From Sacculina carcini (lineage: Eukaryota > Arthropoda > Thecostraca > Sacculinidae): DNA of 64,000 bases. The translations under genes and the position numbers were made by a program. Position 1 is the stretch's first letter; every line of letters starts with the position of its first letter. Below the pieces are notes generated by a model. That model had not been told where the DNA came from, ran no database searches, and was given only the letters and a program-made list of their open reading frames with translations. The DNA lies in NCBI GenBank assembly GCA_916048095.2, contig OU696573.1, positions 7,899,806-7,963,805 of the forward strand, in the 5' to 3' direction. This document shows, one piece after another, positions 36,246 through 47,446 of the stretch.

Positions 36246-37205
36246 TTATTTGAATTTTGGTACGAATTGTTGCACACCCCTTTTGTAGATCTCTAAAAAG
36301 GCATTGTATTTTCCTTGTACACTTTCTGCTTCCAGCAAGTCTTTCCAGTCTACTTCTGCGAAATATCTCTTCATACCGTCAAAATTACTTTTAGCGTAGT
36401 TCAATTTTGCCTGCGGTGGTACTCCTAAGCTTCCTGGCCCTTCATTCGTTCCTATTGTTGTAATCTCTATCATTATGTGATCACTCTTACCCAGAGGGCT
36501 TTCATAGTGAATATCCACTATCTCACCGGGATGACCTGTGAAAACTAAATCCAACCTCGAGGGTTCATCATCACCTCTATACCTAGTAGGTTGCGTTACC
36601 CATTGCGTCATAAAGCCCTCAGTCATTAATTCTAGCAACATATATCCCCAGGAATTTTCATTACCATTGGTGACCCAATTTTCCCAATCTACTTCTTTAC
36701 AATTGAAGTCTCCCATGAGTATGATTTCTCTCTGTCTCCCCATTATATTTGCTAACTCCTCCTTTGATTCAAATAACATCTCACTATATTCTTCCTGCTT
36801 CCACGCAGCAGTTTTTGGTGGAACATACATTACTCCAATACATTTAACATTTTTACCATGTCTAATTTTCGTGCTCAAAAACTCTGCCTTACCTTTTCCA
36901 AAATGCGTATCTTCTATTGCTATATCCTTTCTCACACACATCATAACACCTCCCCCAAATTTCCCCATCCTATCCCTTCTGATCACATTATAGTCTTCCT
37001 CCAAGATAACATCAAAGTCCTGGGACAATTTCGTTTCTGTCATGCAAACAATATGAGGTTTCATTCTTCTCAAATAATCTTCCAATTCGCTTTTTATTGA
37101 CATGAATCCATCTACATTTGTATATACAATCCTCAACCCATCTTCTCTACTGACCATTCCACCATTTTTTGTGCCTTTATTCAGTCGTGTCTCGGTTTGT
37201 ACCAT
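36246..37205 (-). CDS. LINE F ORF2, APE endonuclease part
   Basis: This is the endonuclease/exonuclease/phosphatase-fold domain that nicks target DNA. Conserved blocks appear in order: VYTNVDGF, VCMTETKL (Mg-binding Glu), GKFGGGVMMCVRKD, ILMGDFNCKEVDWENW (catalytic Asp/Asn), SRLDLVFTGHP and LGKSDHIMIEI (terminal Asp-His). The frame ends with an in-frame TAA at 36246-36248. After it the same frame continues KNAVEKEWFNKKCERARVQK, so it was once one ORF2. The start overlaps the ORF1 end by 25 bp in another frame, which suggests coupled translation. Confidence 0.88.
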   Translation of the reverse strand: MVQTETRLNKGTKNGGMVSREDGLRIVYTNVDGFMSIKSELEDYLRRMKPHIVCMTETKLSQDFDVILEEDYNVIRRDRMGKFGGGVMMCVRKDIAIEDTHFGKGKAEFLSTKIRHGKNVKCIGVMYVPPKTAAWKQEEYSEMLFESKEELANIMGRQREIILMGDFNCKEVDWENWVTNGNENSWGYMLLELMTEGFMTQWVTQPTRYRGDDEPSRLDLVFTGHPGEIVDIHYESPLGKSDHIMIEITTIGTNEGPGSLGVPPQAKLNYAKSNFDGMKRYFAEVDWKDLLEAESVQGKYNAFLEIYKRGVQQFVPKFK

Positions 37206-38236
37206 TTTCTGAGTCTTCCTTCCAGCACCCGCCAGTAAAAAACTTCCTTCTCCTTCTCAGTTCTTTGCATGTTCCTCTTCTTAGACTCCTGAAACAATTC
37301 TCTTCTTTTTTGCCTTTCCTCCTCATTGAGGTCCTCTCTTACCCAGACATTTTTCCATTTTTCTTCGTGTGACAACTTCCATGTCTTTCTTAGTACTTTG
37401 CTAGCCATCTCCTGACTTCTGAACTTGACCTTCAGTGGTCTCATGCTACCTTTCTCGTACTTTCCAAGTCTGAATACTTCCTGTATATCCCCTCCCGCTC
37501 CTTCTTCAACAGCACCAACAACGTCTTCCACCACTTTCATCTCAACCTTCTTTCTTTCCCACCAGTTTGGGTACTCAGCCTCCTTCACTCCGAACAATAT
37601 GACACTCTGCTTTTTTTCCACAATGTCCCTCACGACGTTTTCTTTTCGCTTCAGTACATGCACTACTTCCTTTTCGATTTTAGTGTCTCTTTCTTCTTTT
37701 TGCTGCCTCATGACTTCCTTGAAATCCTGTATGACCTCTCCTTGTTCTTTTGCCCATACTTCCTGGTTTTTCTTCAATTTCCCCAAGTCATCATCCTGTT
37801 GTTTTGCGGCATCCTCTCTCATTTTGAGCCTTTCTTTCAACCTTTCATTCACCTGCAAGACTTCTTGAATTCGATCTTTAAGTCCTGCATTTTCACTTTT
37901 CACTTTTTCATTCGTCTCATTCAACTCCATCACTTGATTTCTCAATTCTTGCATCTCCTTCTGCATCTCCCCCATAACCACACCCAAGTCATTTTTCTCT
38001 CCCTCCTCACTTGGTCTCACTCTTTCTCTCATCTCTTTCAGGTCCCTCTCCAACTCCCCAATTCTCCTGGCGTTGTCTGCTACCTCTTTCTCAAAACCAC
38101 GCTTTTCGGCGTCCGCCCCCCCTCTTTCTTCTACAGGTCTTCCCACCTCCAACTGGCTTTCCTCTGTGCTCACACTGGTCTGTTTCTTTCTCCTTCCTGT
38201 CATTTTCCCTTGGAGACAGAACTGCTTTTGCCCCAC
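37181..38236 (-). CDS. LINE F ORF1 (coiled-coil RNA-binding protein)
   Basis: This 351-residue frame is open throughout. Residues about 50-200 are heptad-rich and charged (ERDLKEMRERVR, MQKEMQELRNQVMELNETNE, VLQVNERLKERLKMREDAAK), a long coiled coil. The C-terminal third has SVILFGVKEAEYPNWWERKK and LRKTWKLSHEEKWKNVWV, resembling the RRM-like and C-terminal domains of L1/CR1-type ORF1 proteins, which trimerise and coat element RNA. Translation may start at 38236 or at the second Met (MTGRRKKQ, 38203). It ends RKWYKPRHD inside the start of ORF2. Confidence 0.82.
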   Translation of the reverse strand: MGQKQFCLQGKMTGRRKKQTSVSTEESQLEVGRPVEERGGADAEKRGFEKEVADNARRIGELERDLKEMRERVRPSEEGEKNDLGVVMGEMQKEMQELRNQVMELNETNEKVKSENAGLKDRIQEVLQVNERLKERLKMREDAAKQQDDDLGKLKKNQEVWAKEQGEVIQDFKEVMRQQKEERDTKIEKEVVHVLKRKENVVRDIVEKKQSVILFGVKEAEYPNWWERKKVEMKVVEDVVGAVEEGAGGDIQEVFRLGKYEKGSMRPLKVKFRSQEMASKVLRKTWKLSHEEKWKNVWVREDLNEEERQKRRELFQESKKRNMQRTEKEKEVFYWRVLEGRLRKWYKPRHD

Positions 38237-38379
38237 TCACCTGTTAATACAACTCGTTATGTTCAGTTGTTGATACAATGCCTAAATTTGAAGGCCACTG
38301 GCGCAACTTTCAAACCACAACACACACACAGATTCACAATTCACCAGGACACAACCGCACTCTAACACAGTCAAACAAA

Positions 38380-38381
<2 letters not shown>

Positions 38382-38412
<31 letters not shown>
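38382..38412. repeat. (GT)n microsatellite at the LINE F 5' end
   Basis: A pure GT run followed by GAGAGAGA lies immediately beyond the 5' UTR of LINE F. 38413-38939 after it shows no gene; its 90-residue frame (38601-38873) resembles nothing I know. Confidence 0.9.
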
Positions 38413-38421
<9 letters not shown>

Positions 38422-39142
38422 TGAGATATGTCAGTGCGATATGTGAGTGGCCTGCATGTTTGAATTCATTCTGTGATTCGCTCGCGTGGTGATCGCAGCA
38501 GTATTTTTTGAACCTACGAACTTACAAACCTACGAAACGCCAGAAGCTGTAAGTAGGGTCTTACGGTCTTATTAGTTTTACCAATGAAACCGACAACTCG
38601 TTGCTTAAATATAAATTTCGCTTTTCATATGTAGTATATAGGTTTTTGTTCATTCACAGTTGGACCGCTGTGTTACGCTATATTACGTTGTACGTGGAGA
38701 GAATACACGCGCGTCCCAATGCTGGTGTTTATAAGGCCGTGGGCGTTACACATACAGAATTATTGGATAAACGTACGCGTCAAATGTTCAACGGCATATT
38801 TGCAAATATCGAGGGAATCATCATAGCAATTAAATGCGCTAATGCAAGCCGAAAGTCAGTTGGAGGCGTATAATCCGATAGTGGAAACGGCTCGGAGAAA
38901 TACGGACGACATTTGGAGTCTACTGCTTATGACTAATTACACTGGTCAACAACCATAATGCTTCCGAGACCAAAGTAGCATTTTTCATGTAATTTTAGGA
39001 TGCTGGTGTCAAATATCATGGTTAAAATTGTTTGGTAGCTCTCATTTTCATGATACGCCTACATGTCTCAACAGGTTCCTACAGGCTGGCGAAAGTGTAT
39101 ACTCACTACGCTCACAGGTTCTCTGCCCTCAGTATTGTTCCA

Positions 39143-39396
39143 TCAACATCAACAACAACAACAACAACATGTATTTGATATAGCGCACTTTCGAGGGCAA
39201 AAGCGAGAGCAGGAGCAGAGTAATAAAAATGTAGACACAGAGCGGAATGGAGACCAAAATAAGGAGCGCAAATCGGCAGAAAGTGCATGGGTGCTGGCAA
39301 AATTTAATACATACATACACACAAACACATGCACACGAACACATACACACGCACATACACATACACGTGCATACACATATACATATATGAATAGTG
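39143..39396 (-). repeat. Rex1-like LINE 3' UTR fragment
   Basis: (CAACAA)n followed by CATGTATTTGATATAGCGCA is the reversed 3' end of the C2 family. A CA/CACG-rich tract fills the remainder to about 39396. It contains no coding sequence. Confidence 0.7.
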
Positions 39397-39415
39397 TAAT
39401 GGAAAATTCCCTTCG

Positions 39416-39820
39416 TTGAGCGACGCAAAGATAACAGAGGGAGTTTTCATTGGTCCTCAGATTCGAGAGCTTCTTAAAGACGATGAATTTGAATCAGCTC
39501 TTCATGGGGAGGAGAACGCTGCTTGGAAGGCATTCAAATTAGTTGCAAAGGGATTTCTCGGAAACAAAAGGGAGGGAAACTATGAAGAATTGGTGGAAAA
39601 CCTCATCAAGGCTTACAAGATCATGGGATGTAACATGCCACTCAAAATCCACTTTTTTATTCACATTCAGCCCTTTTCCCAGCAAACTGTGGAGCAGTTA
39701 GTGACGAACATGGTAAAAGATTTCATCAAGATATTTCAACCATGGAAAAAAGGTACCAGAGTAAATGGAACACAAGAATGCTTGCAGACTATTGCTGGAC
39801 ACTGACAAGAGACGATTTTT
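39416..39820 (+). pseudogene. Remnant of an unnamed mobile-element protein family
   Basis: The frame LSDAKITEGVFIGPQIRELL, then AAWKAFKLVAKGFLGNKREG and AYKIMGCNMPLKIHF matches a protein family I know as a repeated uncharacterised gene in many animal genomes. A shift near 39665 moves to the next frame, which reads FPANCGAVSDEHGKRFHQDI and then MLADYCWTLTRD, the usual continuation. Only the C-terminal part of the family is present. I know of no assigned function. The flanking TIRs suggest a transposase-related role, but this is inference. Confidence 0.7.
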
Positions 39821-40289
39821 TTTAATTCAATCACCGAACGACTGCAACAGGAGCCAACCCAAGTGGATTATCGCTCCTTAGATTATCGCCTCCTTAGACT
39901 CTTCAGCCTGTTATAAGTGTCAAGCAAAAAGGCATAGAGTAGATATGGATTATAATTACAAATAATCACATATACTGTATATTTACATGAACTGATCAAA
40001 TATTACATGCCTCGTATCTTTGAACATGTAGCCAATACACATTTTTCAACGTTATATTTGGATTCATTGAACGAAAATACATAAGAATCAACTAATCCCA
40101 TTTAAGAAGCACAGAATTTTTCAAAATTTGTTGACCAGTGCTTTTTTTCCATAATTTTGCCGTTGTTTTTATATACACGCGTATTACTGCAAGAGGTATC
40201 CGCATCGCTCGTTGACCATTTGATCGTGAATTGATTGTTCAATAGTAACGAAATGGTATACAATATTGAATTAGATTTTAGCCCGAATA

Positions 40290-40855
40290 TAAACAACAAC
40301 AACCACAATGAACATATATCGCATATAACGCATTAAACGATTACAAGTGCGCAACAGACAAAATTCAAATGAAGCACGTGAGAAAACAAGACTGGGTTGA
40401 CTGAGCATATTTAGATGAAATGTATACATGAAGCCCAGAACAGAAACGCAAACTTGTAGAAATCAAGAGTTCGGAAGATGTAATGATAGGAGTAAAAAAA
40501 GAAAAACAGCAAACAAGCAAACTTGACTTCAAGGCAAAATAAAGGAGATGCTAAATTCAGAAGAGAATGAAGAGAAGGATTAATTTGGAGAAGAAAAGGA
40601 GGAAAATGAAGGAAAGGAGGAAGTGAATAATAAATTGGAGATTCAGAGAAAAGGAATGATTTCGCGGACCAACTGGACTGGTACAAGGCAAGGGAACATA
40701 TAAGACTCAGGTAGTACAAAAATGAAGGACACTGATAGATTTTCAATGCCAAACAGCAAATTTTAAAGCAAATTCGGGAACGATCAGTGAACTAGTCAAT
40801 GCGACGGAGATGAGCTGAAGTGGTCGTTTTTGGATGTAAGTCGCCCATGCTGAAT
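40290..40855 (-). repeat. Decayed Rex1-like LINE fragment
   Basis: ACAACAACAACCACAATGAA starts the reversed tail. GAATGATTTCGCGGACCAAC parallels 26290 in fragment C2, and ACAGCAAATTTTAAAG parallels 26545. No intact frame remains. 40856-41395 after it has no recognisable feature. Confidence 0.6.
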
Positions 40856-41395
40856 TTTCACATCATTTGAGACCACGGAAATCCAGACATCAACAAGTCT
40901 ACGAATGTTTTTGTCAGCCATGTCTAGAAGTCAAGAACAAAACACCAAGTCAGTGTTTGTATTTGTGGGGGACTTGATCGTCCATCATCGCTATTATCGT
41001 CGTTAGTTCCCTACAGACGCCGTGGTAGGGTAGCATTATATTTCTGCATATCTGTCTGCTCCCGAATAGTGTCTGGTCCCACACATCAAGCGTGAAACTT
41101 GATTTGATAATGACAGACATGTCAGATATCATGAGTATAAACGGGAAAGCTCCAGTTGTGAGTTCAGACCACTCGTCGCTGTTATGAAAGTTATATTGAG
41201 GCAGAATATTTCTCCTTATACTATCTCAAGGTTTGTGCACATGAAAAATATAATGCTGACTGAGCTAAAGTGAACGAGGGATTGAAAGCCATCAAGGTTC
41301 CAAAACATCTGAATTATCAAAACGATGGTTTCAAAACATCAAAACAGAATGCCCCGTCGATTCGCTGAACAGTCACGTTACCGATGTAATCTCTA

Positions 41396-41775
41396 GAAGT
41401 GCCAACTAATCCATGTTTTCGCTGTGATGACAAAGCCTGGTTCACCTAAGAAAGTCGCAGCGAACATAAATCCAAGCAGGCGTCTTACCGCAAATGGTAT
41501 CAATCACCCTCAACTGAATTATGGATCATTTCACTCACAGAAACCCACGGAAAGCTAATATCTACGACTGACGACCACAAATGGTGGTCATCGCAAAAAT
41601 CGTATGTGTTCTAGACATAACTGACCTGTCCCTCGATTGCTTTCAGCAGACGGTGAGCTCAAGAGCAGCCCAACAGAAAATGCTGAATTGCTGATGGATC
41701 ACTTAGAAACAAAGCAATGTAAAGTATCTATTACGTGGGACAATTCTCCGGACATCGCTCCAAAAGTAGCAAAAA
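41396..41775 (+). pseudogene. LINE B fragment, plus strand
   Basis: Translation with shifts gives RCDDKAWFT, SKQASYRKWYQSPSTELW, DDHKWWSS, then ADGELKSSPTENAELLMDHL and ETKQCKVSI. Each matches the linker region of LINE B (SDDKAWFT, ANGELKSNPTEKAELLMDYF) in order. It is an older, solitary piece of the same family in the opposite orientation to the two main copies. Confidence 0.75.
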
Positions 41776-43170
41776 AATATAAATACCACAATAATACCAC
41801 AATACCACAATATGACACTCTCTTAAGCATGACACATCAAGTACATACTTAGTTCTTGCACTGCATTAATCACCCTGTGTCTGGTGAAAATTTTGAGACG
41901 TTTCATTTGGCTCGCAAATATAATGGAAACCCGCTATATCTGGACTCAACATTGCAATACCAGTGTTTCATGTCATTTTAGAAAGCACCTTCATTTAGCA
42001 TGTCCACCTCATTCAATTTGGGGGGATGAAACAATATATTCTGACTTGGAATGGTTCAAAAGTAGGTGGCGTAGTGTACCCACGGTGTAGACACACGACC
42101 TCTTTGTTTGGTATATAATAAAGTATGTGTGCCTAAAAAAAGGAAAAAAGACACGACCTCGAATCGAATTCAAATTGGATTTAATCATTTATGTATTACA
42201 TTATACAGCTTCACAACAAATTTCAATGTTCTAATAATGATAAGTTCTGTATAGTTGTATGTATAGTAGTAGCTGTTCTGTATGTTCTGTATAGTTATGT
42301 ATAGTTAAGTTCTGTAATTCCAATGCTATAATAATTATAAGTTCTGTATAGGAGCGATTTACATTCACTGATCTATAAATAGATCACTGCCGAAGAACGC
42401 ACATAACGGCACCAACTCCATGATTTATAGGAAATAAGTTCATTGCACGAAATGTAACACAAAAATAAGAACTAGTAAAATAATGGAAATATGTGTTCCT
42501 GTCGGGTGAGACTGTTGATCAGCGGCGGCGCCAAGGGGGGCTTAGAGGGGCTGAAAGAGCCCAAAATGTGCCCAAAAATATATTGATGCAGAAATAGCAT
42601 AACTGTTTAATTCAATATTCATTCATAAAACTCCCTTGAGAGTATTAATCGACACTACGATTCTAAGAAATTAATAATTCCTTCATAAGAAAATTACAGG
42701 AATCCTTGCATCTTCTAGGAACCAGGATTGCACACCCTAGGAGTGACCAGGCCCGCACACCCGAGCACCCCCGGTTAAGAACCCCTGGTTTAAAGCTACG
42801 CATCATTCCTTAAGAGTCAGCTGTTTGTGAAATGATCAATTTAAATGGCACCGATCATAAAAAACTGGCACCGTTTAGAGTCCTTGAATACGGCCCTAGA
42901 CATAAATACGTTCAGCTTTATATGAGAGCTTTAAGTAAAATTACCTTTCGATATACCCGATTGACTGTATCTTCAAGAGACTGATTCGACATGGCAAACC
43001 TTCCATCAAAAACGCCTCCTGATGGTAATGCTTGAACGGTTGAGTTTGAGTTTCAACGGTTGAGATTCAACGGTTGAGTCCCAGCATTTACACAACATAT
43101 TGACAACATCCACCGCCGCATGAAAACATGCTTTTTACCATTGAAATTATGTAGAAGCATTAATACAATA
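41776..43170. other. Stretch without a recognisable gene
   Basis: I see no gene. 42240-42350 contains repeated AAGTTCTGTATAGTTGTATG-like units. 42745-42780 has CACCCCCGGTTAAGAACCCC, the same hAT-family terminus as at 14310-14335, so a hAT relic ends near 42780. Confidence 0.5.
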
Positions 43171-44159
43171 CAGTTGAAACCGCCTGATGTCATACCTTCG
43201 GGACCTGCAAAAAGTATGACATTAACCGAACTATGACATTAAACGAACTCAAACTTTTTGGCCATTTTTCGCCTCCATACTTGTGTCTATCAGCCGGTTC
43301 ATGTTTACAAGCATCAGAAATGTACAAGTAATGCAAAGTATACAAGCCATTGCTTCATAAGGAAATAGCATATCGCTCCATAGAACAGTGCCGTCCCGTC
43401 TGCGTTGAAAATGTCCCTGGGCGCATAGCCGTCCAGCTCCTTGGGCAGCACCTTTGCCATCCCTTCATTTGCCCCCACCACATCAGCCGCCGCTTTCTCC
43501 CCTTGTGTCTTCACGAATCTGATGTTTTCCCGCTGCTTCAGCCGGCCGAGCCAGCAAATTGACGGCTCAAATGCCACATTCACCTCAAACGCCAATTTCG
43601 TGGCATTTTCCAGCATAAGAAGCCCATTCACGGGCGCATTTTTGACGCGCATCTGGTGGAACCACATGAGCACCTCCTCATCCACCTCTGCAATATTGTT
43701 CGATCTCTTGCGCTTCCAACTCAGATTGCTGTTGGTCACCCCAATGTCTCGAATTTCTTTCTCTTCCCAATTTTTTATATTGTTCCCTGATCGCAGCTGA
43801 TGTCCTTTGCAATGGTCGTTTGTTTCTTGCCAGCCTTGAGCTGGTCCAAGATTTGCAATTCATCCTGCAGCGTGAACTCAGTACGCTTTCCCATCACTGC
43901 TGCCACAATCATTGCGCGCAAAGAATGAATATGCTTTTGACTGAATGTGCAAATGTAAAACATGGACTGGCTGACCACAAGGGTATGACAATAACCGATG
44001 TCGTTTGTATAGACAAATGTCATACTGGACCACAAAAAGTATGACTTGTATCGATATGACATTAGGCGGTCTTTGTCCCTGTGTAAAACATAGGGCCGAA
44101 GTTTGGGACCTGACGATGGTATGACATTGACCGGTATTGACATTAAGCGGTTTCGACTG
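43171..44159 (-). mobile_element. Tigger/pogo element 1 with TA duplication
   Basis: The left end TA-CAGTTGAAACCGCCTGATG and the right end, reversed, TA-CAGTCGAAACCGCTTAATG are terminal inverted repeats flanked by TA on both sides. Subterminal TATGACATTAANCGAACT-type repeats follow. The interior encodes only the DNA-binding part of a Tigger-like transposase on the minus strand, so the copy is internally deleted. Confidence 0.88.
43380..43894 (-). pseudogene. Tigger-like transposase, DNA-binding half
   Basis: It starts MGKRTEFTLQDELQILDQLK with an HTH of the CENP-B/psq type (KKQTTIAKDISCDQGTI). One extra T near 43796 shifts the frame, which then reads KEIRDIGVTNSNLSWKRKRS and VDEEVLMWFHQMRVKNAPVN (CENP-B-type second HTH), FVKTQGEKAAADVVGANEGM and GYAPRDIFNADGTALFYGA. 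NADG stands at the first catalytic Asp position (NADE/NADET in relatives). The rest of the DDE domain is gone. Confidence 0.85.
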
Positions 44160-46436
44160 TACTTAGCCAGAGCTATCGTTGTAATGTCGAGCGCTGAATA
44201 ATAATGTTCAAGCACCGCTAGCTCACATTGGATTGAGTACATCAAATAATGTTTTGAACGGAGAGCCGTTTCTTGATAGGCAATCGGAAAATATTATATA
44301 TTCTTGACTGGAAGAGCTTGATAATGCTTCATAAGAAACCATTCACGCAATTGCAGTCCAACTAGATTCACGGTCACTTCCCACTGCTTACAATCAGGTT
44401 GGAGACTAGACACCCTACAGGATTACCAGGCACAATCTGTTCAAGGGCGCATGAACCAATTGTTAGACAAAAGCCACCTAGCAACAATTTTGCATCTGTA
44501 AAAGCTTGTTTCTATGTTTAAGCCCAATTTCGAGCTATTTTTTCTTCCTGTCAAACTTTTCGTACTTTTTTGAGCTTGTGCTGAAAACACGTCCTTTTTG
44601 TTGATGTTTTATTCATCATTTATGCACGAACTGGTAACCTAACAAGAAATAGCAATCCATACTGAGAAATATTGCATATACAATATGCATATAAATATTA
44701 CATTACATATTACATATACGCCAATTGAAGGCTTCCAAAATATTTCATATTCAAAGCATGACTGTTTAGCGTCGTTTGACTATGGTTCGCCTCTATAAAC
44801 GAGGCAATTGGTCGATTAATATATGGCGTCGTTTTGCTAGCTACGCGAGGTATATGCACAAAACACAGAACAACCTGAAATCTCATTTCTCTGTTTGGCC
44901 ACTCGGGAATGTACACAACGTGTCTTACAGCTCCTCACTCAAGCGACAAATTGCTCCGCTCTCGTTGGACAGCAATTTATCGCACTGCGTTCGATAAGCG
45001 CAGCAGCTCGACAGCAATCTGACCGAGGGCAATATTAGACCTGGGCCAATTCAACTCGAAATGGATCCGCAGAAACGCGTTATATTATGTTGTTGGAAGG
45101 ATTCGTACTATTATACCACTGCACTCTATGCGTTGGTATATATTTCAGAATGTCTTATCACTGGGGCTGTCAAGCGTTGATAAATTTAACTTTTCACCAA
45201 AATGTCACTTTCTCATAAGATACTTGAAATAACACAAAAAGTCGTGTACGATAATGATCTTGAAAAAAATTAGGCTACTAAAACTTACTTTCAAATCGTT
45301 AGGTTACTATTAGGTATATAGGTGTACACTATTTATTATTTTCCCTTTTGGGTAAATTTTGCACCGTTGTTACTTTTATAATTGTTTCTCATTGGGTGAC
45401 TTGATTACGGAGTTTGGTAACTTTTCGCAGACAAAACGCACAAAAACGATACAAATCAGGATAAAATAAGAAATGAGGTGGAAAATCAGGCCTGACGATC
45501 AATTGCAAAATGTTGGCTGTTAAAATTCACAACTTGTTATTCATTTTACTATATGTGCTGATGGTTTCTGAATCTGATGATTCTGATGGTTTCTATCGAG
45601 TTTCTGGGTTCGCAGTACCAGAGGTATACTGGGTGCCAGAGGTACCCAGTATACCCAGAGGTACCACGAGATGTTGGGAGCGTGGGATAGTAAAAGAATT
45701 GAGCTCTCTACACTCGATACCGCACAATAACACTTGTCAATACGCACTTGTCACTGATTTTCAAGGCCTGAGATAGCGTCACTTTCCCACCTTTGAGCTC
45801 ATGCGGCATAACAGTGTACCCTTATCATAAGACATGTGAGTACAGTACGCTTACATGAGGACGGGAGCAGTTATACATGCAGTGTTTACGCTCACACAGT
45901 CATACATACTAGAGCGAGGAAATAGAAGCTGTATCACGTGATTACTTGATAAGAGTGCCCCACATCAACCATTACTGTGATCGTTTCTAAGAATTATTAT
46001 ATTAGCGATGGGTGTCATTCGGTGAACTTTATACCAACATTTTCACGTATATGCTCCTTTTTGCGATTTTGGGTCACTTTTTGGTGGTTTCCTGTAAAAA
46101 TGGCATCAAAGCGTAGCAAACGTGGCAGAAAACGTAATACGAACTGGGGTATTTTTGCAGAATTGCACAAAGAACCCTACTTATCAGCATTCACAGTAGC
46201 CGGACCGTACTGAGGTGCAACAGCCAAGATAGCGGCAATGGAGTCACTCATCCAAGCGCTATTATAGAACATTTATACCACCACGTGTTCATTCTTCATC
46301 ATTACGCATATTTTCCCGTCATTTTACAATTTAACATTTCTTTCCATTTTGCATCCTATGCTTGTTTGCCTTCATCGGCATAACGTGTGAGTGTTGTCAT
46401 CCTTGAATTTTTGTGATAACCTCAAATAAAAACAAC
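44160..46436. other. Stretch without a recognisable gene
   Basis: No gene is seen. 44780-45070 is richer in GC and open in places but not recognisable. A frame at 45510-45776 begins with a hydrophobic leader-like run, but its distal half is built on a local inverted repeat. A perfect 12-bp inverted repeat with a 9-base loop lies at 45623-45655 (GGTATACTGGGT and ACCCAGTATACC). The stretch 46100-46440 is AT-rich. Confidence 0.5.
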
Positions 46437-46496
46437 AACATTTCAACTTATGCAACGCTGTTTTTAGCTGTGAATAACTCCAAAATTAAAATGTAT

Positions 46497-46767
46497 TTAT
46501 AGACAGGCATGCGGGGTATCACTATCCCACACTCGCCTACAAGACCTCTGTAACAACTGGGCTTGCAAGAGTTTCGCCTGCAGGAAGAACGATATGTATT
46601 TCCATACCAGTTTCCTGTTGAAAATGTCGAGCGAATCCACGTGTGTGTAGATTTCTCCACCGAATGACTCGATGATATGAATGCGATGACCACAGCGAAG
46701 TCGACAAAATGACTTGACAGTGTGGCCACACATGGTTCAACAGTATGTTTTCACGCCGCTCCGGCAG
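46497..46767 (-). other. Unassigned coding-like segment joined to a Tigger relic
   Basis: The minus frame 46733-46497 reads CGHTVKSFCRLRCGHRIHII and SLDIFNRKLVWKYISFFLQA. I do not recognise it. A different frame runs from Tigger sequence straight into it, which marks the junction at about 46770. It could be a fragment of a host or transposon exon. Confidence 0.3.
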
Positions 46768-47446
46768 CGGTATCAATCTGATGTTTTCCCGCTGCTTTAG
46801 CCAGCCGAGCCAGCCAATTGACGGTTCAAATGCCACATCCATCTTAACCGCCAACTTCTTGACCTTTTCCATCATAAGACGCCCATTCACGGCAAATTTT
46901 TGGCACGCATCTGGTGGAACCACATTAGCACCGCCTCATCCACCTCTGCAAGATCGTTCGATCTCTTGCGCTTCCGAGTCAGATTGCTGTTGGTCACCAC
47001 GATGCCCCGAATTTCTTCTTCTTTTTTTCCTGATTAATGAGATTGTTCCCTGATTACAGCCGAGGTCCTATGTAATGGTCGGTTGTTTCTTGCCAGCCTT
47101 GAGCTGGTCCAAGATTTGCAACTTTACTTACAGCGTGAACTCAGTACGCTTTCCCATCACTGCTGCCTAGAGATGCAAAAAACGTTTTTATGCGTTTTTG
47201 TGTGTAAAAAAACATGTTTTTCATGGGGTTGTTGAGAATTAGCTCCAATTGTCATCGGATGTTGGATTTTATTACATCGAAATGAGTTGTATTGATGTTT
47301 TGTACGTATTACGTGATGTTGATGATGTTGATATTGATGTTTTGCGCATTTACGTGTCTTATTTCAAAGATAATTTAATTTATAAATAAATATCCCAAGC
47401 TACTGTCTGAAAGTGCATCCGGGTCCGATGGTTTAGGTTTTTTTCA

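Larger units (their letters stand above)
34274..38381 (-). mobile_element. CR1-like LINE F, nearly complete
   Basis: This is a minus-strand element with ORF1 (38236-37181) and ORF2 (37205-34321), a short 5' UTR and a 3' end made of two copies of AACTGTGAGTAC. A short 3'-terminal direct repeat is a hallmark of CR1-group LINEs. GT microsatellite flanks both ends (34098-34273 and 38382-38412). I saw only two disabling changes in ORF2, so this is the youngest-looking LINE here. A 32-bp relic of the same 3' end lies at 63936-63967. Confidence 0.82.
38940..40140 (+). mobile_element. Possible TIR transposon, CACTGGTCAACAA ends
   Basis: The left end CACTGGTCAACAA (38940-38952) is matched in inverse at the right end, TTGTTGACCAGTG (40128-40140): thirteen exact terminal bases. 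Between them lie a pseudogene of an unfamiliar protein family and a later LINE tail (39143-39396). I could not find a clear target duplication (ACTAATTA on the left, CTTTTTTT on the right), so the TIR interpretation is tentative. Confidence 0.5.

Noticed and set aside
45510..45776. 88-residue frame with a signal-peptide-like N-terminus
   Set aside because: The distal half is generated by the local inverted repeat, and no family similarity or splice context is apparent.
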